A DNA stretch of 64,000 bases from CAZGUG01 sp964625335. GTDB lineage: Bacteria > Bacillota > Clostridia > Ch29. Below, one piece after another: positions 62,555 through 64,000 of the stretch. The translations under genes were made by a program, and so were the position numbers. The number at the start of each line of letters is the position of its first letter. Position 1 is the first letter of the stretch. The DNA lies in NCBI GenBank assembly GCA_964625335.1, contig CAZVBE010000004.1, forward strand, positions 62,001 to 126,000, read 5' to 3'. The notes beneath the pieces were generated by a model, which had not been told where the DNA came from, searched no databases, and saw only the letters and a list, made by a program, of their open reading frames with translations.

Positions 62555-62582
62555 TTAATGGGACACTATTGTGTCCCATTAA
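62555..62582 (+). repeat. Perfect 12-base palindrome between tsf and pyrH
   Basis: TTAATGGGACAC (62555-62566) and GTGTCCCATTAA (62571-62582) are exact reverse complements with loop TATT. It is followed by A, not T, so it is not a standard + strand terminator. Its GGGACAC/GTGTCCC core resembles the arms of the repeats at 22152 and 63369. Confidence 0.8.
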
Positions 62583-62637
62583 AAAAATAAAGGATATTAG
62601 CCCACCGGGTAGAAACTACAAAAGTGGAGGTAGTATA

Positions 62638-63354
62638 ATGCAAAAAACAATATTCAACAGAATTATACTCAAACTAAGCGGGGAGGCTCTTGCCGGACCC
62701 CAGGGCTTTGGAATAAATTCCCAAACAATTAACCTGATAGCACAGCAGATAAAAGATGTTGTTGAATTAGGGGTTGAGGTAGCAGTAGTAGTCGGAGGTG
62801 GGAACATTTGGCGTGGCAGGACTGGAAAGGGCATGGACAGAACAACCGCCGACCATATGGGGATGCTGGCAACGGTAATTAATGCATTGGCCCTGCAGGA
62901 TGCGCTGGAAAACAGGGAAGTTGCCACAAGGGTGCAAACTGCAATAGAAATGAGACAGATCGCCGAACCCTATATAAGAAGAAGAGCGGTAAGGCATCTT
63001 GAGAAAAAGAGGGTGGTAATATTCGCAGCCGGTACCGGTAATCCTTTTTTCTCAACGGATACCACTGCAGCCTTAAGGGCGGCGGAAATAGATGCGGAAG
63101 TAATCCTTCTTGCCAAAAAGGTTGATGGGGTATACGATTCGGACCCTGCGGAAAATCCGGATGCACAAAAATTTAACAAGCTCAGCTATTTTGACGTTTT
63201 AAGACTCGGGTTGAAGGTTATGGATAGTACAGCCACCTCGTTGTGTATGGATAACAGGATTCCCATTATTGTATTTGGACTTGAAAATCCGGATAATATT
63301 AAAAGAGTTATTATCGGGGAAAAAATTGGCACGTTAATCGGGGACATTTCGTAA
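62638..63354 (+). CDS. pyrH: UMP kinase
   Basis: Makes UDP for nucleic acid synthesis. 238 residues, amino acid kinase fold: RIILKLSGEALAG, VVVGGGNIWRG, DHMGMLATVINALALQDAL, FAAGTGNPFFSTDTTAALRA and VDGVYDSDP. The start is ATG 62638 after AAGTGGAGGTAG; the frame is open upstream to 62569 but has no site there. Confidence 0.97.
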   Translation: MQKTIFNRIILKLSGEALAGPQGFGINSQTINLIAQQIKDVVELGVEVAVVVGGGNIWRGRTGKGMDRTTADHMGMLATVINALALQDALENREVATRVQTAIEMRQIAEPYIRRRAVRHLEKKRVVIFAAGTGNPFFSTDTTAALRAAEIDAEVILLAKKVDGVYDSDPAENPDAQKFNKLSYFDVLRLGLKVMDSTATSLCMDNRIPIIVFGLENPDNIKRVIIGEKIGTLIGDIS

Positions 63355-63368
63355 AAAGGAATTCTAAT

Positions 63369-63451
63369 AGGGACATCCCTTGGCCATTAAGGAATACCAG
63401 CTATGAAGGTGTGTCCCCTGACCTTATAGGCAGCGGTGTGTCCCCATACCT
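63369..63451 (+). repeat. Palindromic GGGGACA repeat, copy 2 (composite)
   Basis: AGGGACATCCC (63369-63379) through TGTCCCCT (63412-63419) repeats the layout of the element at 22152, including the identical TAAGGAATACC (63388-63398). A second right end, CGGTGTGTCCCCATACCT (63434-63451), follows and is identical to copy 1's right end. It lies just before the frr ribosome binding site. Confidence 0.78.
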
Positions 63452-63470
63452 TAAAAAAGGAGGAATCAAT

Positions 63471-64000
63471 ATGCATTTGGAAATCCATGAGCAAGCCGAA
63501 GAGAAAATGAAAAAGACTCTAAAGGTACTCAGGGAAGAACTGACAGCGGTAAGAGCGGGTAGGGCAAACCCGGGATTGCTGGACAAAATCAGCATAGAAT
63601 ACTACGGCACACAGACGCCGTTAAGTCAGATAGCGGGCATATCCGCCCCCGAACCAAGACTCCTTCTGGTACAGCCTTACGATAATAATGCTATACAGAA
63701 TATAGAAAAGGCAATATTAAAATCCGATTTAGGACTTAATCCAAATAGTGACGGAAGGGTTATAAGACTGGTAGTACCGCAGCTTACCGAAGAAAGGCGT
63801 AAAGAACTTGTGAAACTGGTGAAAAGGTATGGTGAAGAAGCAAAGGTGGCAATACGGAATGAACGAAGAAACACCAAAGACCAGTTGAAAAAAATGAAAA
63901 AAAACGGTGAACTAACCGAGGATGATGAAAAAAGAGCACAAGAGGATATTCAGAAGCTTACGGATAAACATATCGAATTGGTGGATAAGGAAATCGAGAA
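63471..64000 (+). CDS. frr: Ribosome recycling factor (partial, 3' end beyond window)
   Basis: 176 of about 185 residues are visible. LREELTAVRAGRANPGLLDKISIEYYGTQTPLSQIA, and RLVVPQLTEERRKELVKLVKRYGEEAKVAIRNERR, are family signatures. It splits post-termination ribosomes with EF-G. AAAAAGGAGGAATCAAT precedes ATG 63471. Confidence 0.97.
   Translation, partial: MHLEIHEQAEEKMKKTLKVLREELTAVRAGRANPGLLDKISIEYYGTQTPLSQIAGISAPEPRLLLVQPYDNNAIQNIEKAILKSDLGLNPNSDGRVIRLVVPQLTEERRKELVKLVKRYGEEAKVAIRNERRNTKDQLKKMKKNGELTEDDEKRAQEDIQKLTDKHIELVDKEIE

Noticed and set aside
1..64000. Search for CRISPR arrays, insertion sequences, prophage, tRNA and rRNA genes, toxin-antitoxin or defence systems
   Set aside because: None was recognised. 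Gene content and order are core chromosomal, so no mobile or defence system is claimed.

Overview
The window is a 64 kb stretch of core chromosome from a flagellated, low-to-moderate GC Gram-positive bacterium, almost certainly a member of the Clostridia. The evidence is gene content and order. It has fapR-plsX-fab with FabK as enoyl reductase, rnc-smc-ftsY-ylxM-ffh-rpsP-khpA-rimM-trmD-rplS, a FliY/CheC/CheD chemotaxis set, a sigD-type sigma factor next to rpsB-tsf-pyrH-frr, and strong AGGAGG-type ribosome binding sites. Every recognisable gene lies on the + strand. I saw no transposase, prophage, CRISPR array, tRNA or rRNA. Genus was not determined.

Layout. 1-145: 3' end of an unidentified gene. 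215-311: terminator, sigma-A type promoter and FapR operator. 415-7260: fatty acid and phospholipid synthesis operon (fapR, plsX, fabH, fabK, fabD, fabG, acpP, fabF). 7359-19303: RNase III, a radical SAM protein, chromosome condensation (smc), the SRP targeting system (ftsY, ylxM, ffh), ribosomal proteins and RNA maturation (rpsP, khpA, rimM, trmD, rplS), signal peptidase and the ribosome assembly GTPase RbgA. 19347-28920: rnhB, an unlinked pair of FliK-like and FlhB-C-like proteins, yraN, comM, dprA, topA, hslVU. 28921-29428: a 508-base non-coding regulatory region. 29429-60981: a nearly complete flagellar and chemotaxis cluster of about 36 genes from flgB to a SwrB-like protein. 61121-64000: rpsB, tsf, pyrH and the start of frr.

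The main regulatory story is c-di-GMP. The region before flgB holds a class I (GEMM-I) c-di-GMP riboswitch followed by an intrinsic terminator. A 7-base segment of the aptamer (AGGTATT) is repeated in the 3' arm of the terminator. Both can pair with the same AATACCT, so the switch mechanism can be read from the sequence and predicts OFF with ligand. The same cluster encodes a YcgR-type PilZ protein with intact c-di-GMP binding motifs, so the second messenger probably acts on both transcription and motor function. A second possible promoter and a long inverted repeat lie between the terminator and flgB.

Other regulatory elements: a near-palindromic FapR operator over the predicted start of the fab transcript, an L19-leader-like region before rplS, and a folded leader before rpsB. 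Two copies of a GGGGACA/TGTCCCC imperfect palindrome sit immediately before the ribosome binding sites of comM and frr, and a related perfect palindrome lies between tsf and pyrH. Most of the window is ordinary conserved housekeeping sequence. I did not find an unmistakably new multi-gene system. The best candidates for new biology are the non-coding elements and three small unassigned proteins in and beside the flagellar cluster.
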